The notes beneath the pieces are model-generated. The model was not told where the DNA came from. It searched no databases and saw only the letters and a list, made by a program, of their open reading frames with translations. This document shows, in pieces, positions 62,936 through 64,000 of a stretch of 64,000 bases of DNA (the stretch's first letter is position 1; each line of letters begins with the position of its first letter). Source of the DNA: DATFTE01 sp963802575 (GTDB taxonomy: Bacteria; Acidobacteriota; Terriglobia; Terriglobales; Acidobacteriaceae); the NCBI GenBank assembly GCA_963802575.1, contig CAWDJF010000004.1, forward strand, positions 496,001 through 560,000. Direction: 5' to 3'. The position numbers were made by a program, and so were the translations under genes.

Positions 62936-64000
62936 TCAATGAACCGAGAGACTTCCTGTCAGAGACGTGTTGTCTGAAGATGCACCAACCACGATTTCGT
63001 AATCGCCTGGCGCGAAGTTCCAGCGGTCCGTCGTGTCGTCGAAGGTCTGCAAGACTTGCGGATCGATCGCCACCGTGACCGTTTGTGATTCACCCGGCGC
63101 GAGTCTGACTCGCTTCCACCCCACCAGCCGTTTGAAGGATTCGTCCGCGCTCTTCGGCAATCTTGCGTACACTTCCGCGATCTCAGTGCCTGTCTGTTTC
63201 CCGGTGTTCTTGAGGCTGAAGCGGACAGTCTTGGCGGTGGAATCAACGCTTATCCCTGAATATGCATAGGAGGTGTAGGACAGACCGAAGCCAAATGCAA
63301 ATAGTGGCTGCTTGTTCTTCGCTTCATACCACTTGTAGCCAACTTCGGGTCCTTCATCGTAGTGGACCGTATAACTAAGAGCTTGATCCTGAGGTGGCAG
63401 TGGTGGAATGACCGGATGCGGCAGATCTGCTTCGCTTTTCGGGAAGGTGATGGGAAGTTTGCCTGTTGGATTGACGTTCCCGACGAGAACTTTGGCCAAA
63501 GCTTTATGTCCGGCACTCCCTGCGTACCATGCCTCGACTACCGCGGCAACTTTGTCGAGCCATGGCATGGTGACGGCCGTACCGGTTTCGAGCACAACGA
63601 TTGTGCGAGGATTCGCTGCGGCAATCTGCTCGATCAAAGCATCCTGATTGTCAGGAAGCGACAGACTCGGTAGGTCCATATCTTCCGATATCCACTGATA
63701 TGCAAAGACGATCGCGAGATCAGAACCTTTGGCGAGACTTACTGCGGACTTCAAGTCTGTTCCCGAATCGTATTCGATTTTCGTATTCGGCAGCTTCGCT
63801 CGGAGAGCTTTCAGCGGAGAGGTCGGAAACCAGATGTGATCTTGCCAGTGTGTTTCACCCTTGCCCGCAGGCATGATGGCATTTCCGTTTGGCGGGTCCA
63901 CTTGCGCCGATCCTCCACCGGAAAGCATTCCGACATCAGCATGTCCCCCGATGATGGCAATGCTGTGGATCGATTGGACAATTGGCAGTACGGAACGAGT
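62936..64000 (-). CDS. GH3 beta-glucosidase-type enzyme, C-terminal part (5' end outside window)
   Basis: The frame is open to the window edge. It starts in the second GH3 domain (IAIIGGHADVGMLSGGGSAQV) and runs through WISEDMDLPSLSLPDNQDALIEQIA, ETGTAVTMPW, VVEAWYAGSAGHKALAKVLVGNVNPTGKLPITFPKSEADLP and FAFGFGLSYTSYAYS. The last 110 residues are the fibronectin III-like domain (VGWKRVRLAPGESQTVTVAID). The nucleophile Asp lies upstream, outside the window. It probably hydrolyses beta-linked glucosides or xylosides and lies 81 bp upstream of the receptor on the same strand. Confidence 0.9.
   Translation of the reverse strand, partial: TRSVLPIVQSIHSIAIIGGHADVGMLSGGGSAQVDPPNGNAIMPAGKGETHWQDHIWFPTSPLKALRAKLPNTKIEYDSGTDLKSAVSLAKGSDLAIVFAYQWISEDMDLPSLSLPDNQDALIEQIAAANPRTIVVLETGTAVTMPWLDKVAAVVEAWYAGSAGHKALAKVLVGNVNPTGKLPITFPKSEADLPHPVIPPLPPQDQALSYTVHYDEGPEVGYKWYEAKNKQPLFAFGFGLSYTSYAYSGISVDSTAKTVRFSLKNTGKQTGTEIAEVYARLPKSADESFKRLVGWKRVRLAPGESQTVTVAIDPQVLQTFDDTTDRWNFAPGDYEIVVGASSDNTSLTGSLSVH

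Overview
The window looks like a chromosome segment of an Acidobacteriota (Terriglobia-type) soil bacterium. The lineage call is inferred from gene content, since no rRNA gene is present: two very large Oar-like TonB receptors, PEP-CTERM secreted proteins, a DUF2934 protein, receiver-only regulators, many small zinc-ribbon proteins and a MoxR/DUF58/DUF4129 cluster. I found no tRNA, rRNA, CRISPR array or complete insertion sequence.

Layout. 0-8 kb: end of an Oar-like receptor, a pseudopilin-like protein, a TPR membrane protein, a PEP-CTERM protein and a family 2 glycosyltransferase. 8.3-24 kb: an accessory/stress region with two Crp/Fnr regulators, two receiver-only proteins, small zinc-ribbon proteins, a SYLF protein, a Cys-repeat protein, a bacterial metallothionein, two Gln-rich secreted proteins, an OmpA-family protein and a zinc-dependent phospholipase C-like protein. 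Eleven 16-bp sites of form TGNNC-N6-GNNCA (two of them one base off) lie between genes here and at 27.9 kb; this is Crp/Fnr site geometry, and I infer a local regulon. 24-28 kb: a coupled operon of a GT4/alpha-alpha-barrel fusion, a GH130 enzyme and a small zinc-binding protein. 28-30 kb: an Flp-type pilin, a DUF5317 protein and an SRPBCC pseudogene. 30-34.7 kb: two LysR genes, each facing SDR oxidoreductase gene(s), sharing a motif that overlaps both LysR start codons.

34.8-43.4 kb: a glycogen/maltodextrin operon (DUF2934, glgP, pgm, malQ, glgX and a tiny coupled ORF), most junctions overlapping. 43.5 kb: a decayed receiver-domain gene. 43.9-53.7 kb: a complete MoxR/DUF58/SpoIIM/RDD/DUF4129/DUF4350 cluster whose genes are almost all broken by single-base frameshifts while their conserved motifs survive. 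This is either recent decay or local sequence error. 54.4-59 kb: a lipid block (PlsC acyltransferase, alkyl-DHAP synthase-like flavoprotein, fatty-acid desaturase and a convergent fatty-acid hydroxylase/sterol-desaturase-family protein), suggesting ether-lipid synthesis. 59.4-64 kb: a second Oar-like receptor and the 3' part of a GH3 glycosidase.

Starts were chosen from ribosome-binding sites and family N-termini where visible. Function names rest on recognised motifs, not on database searches.
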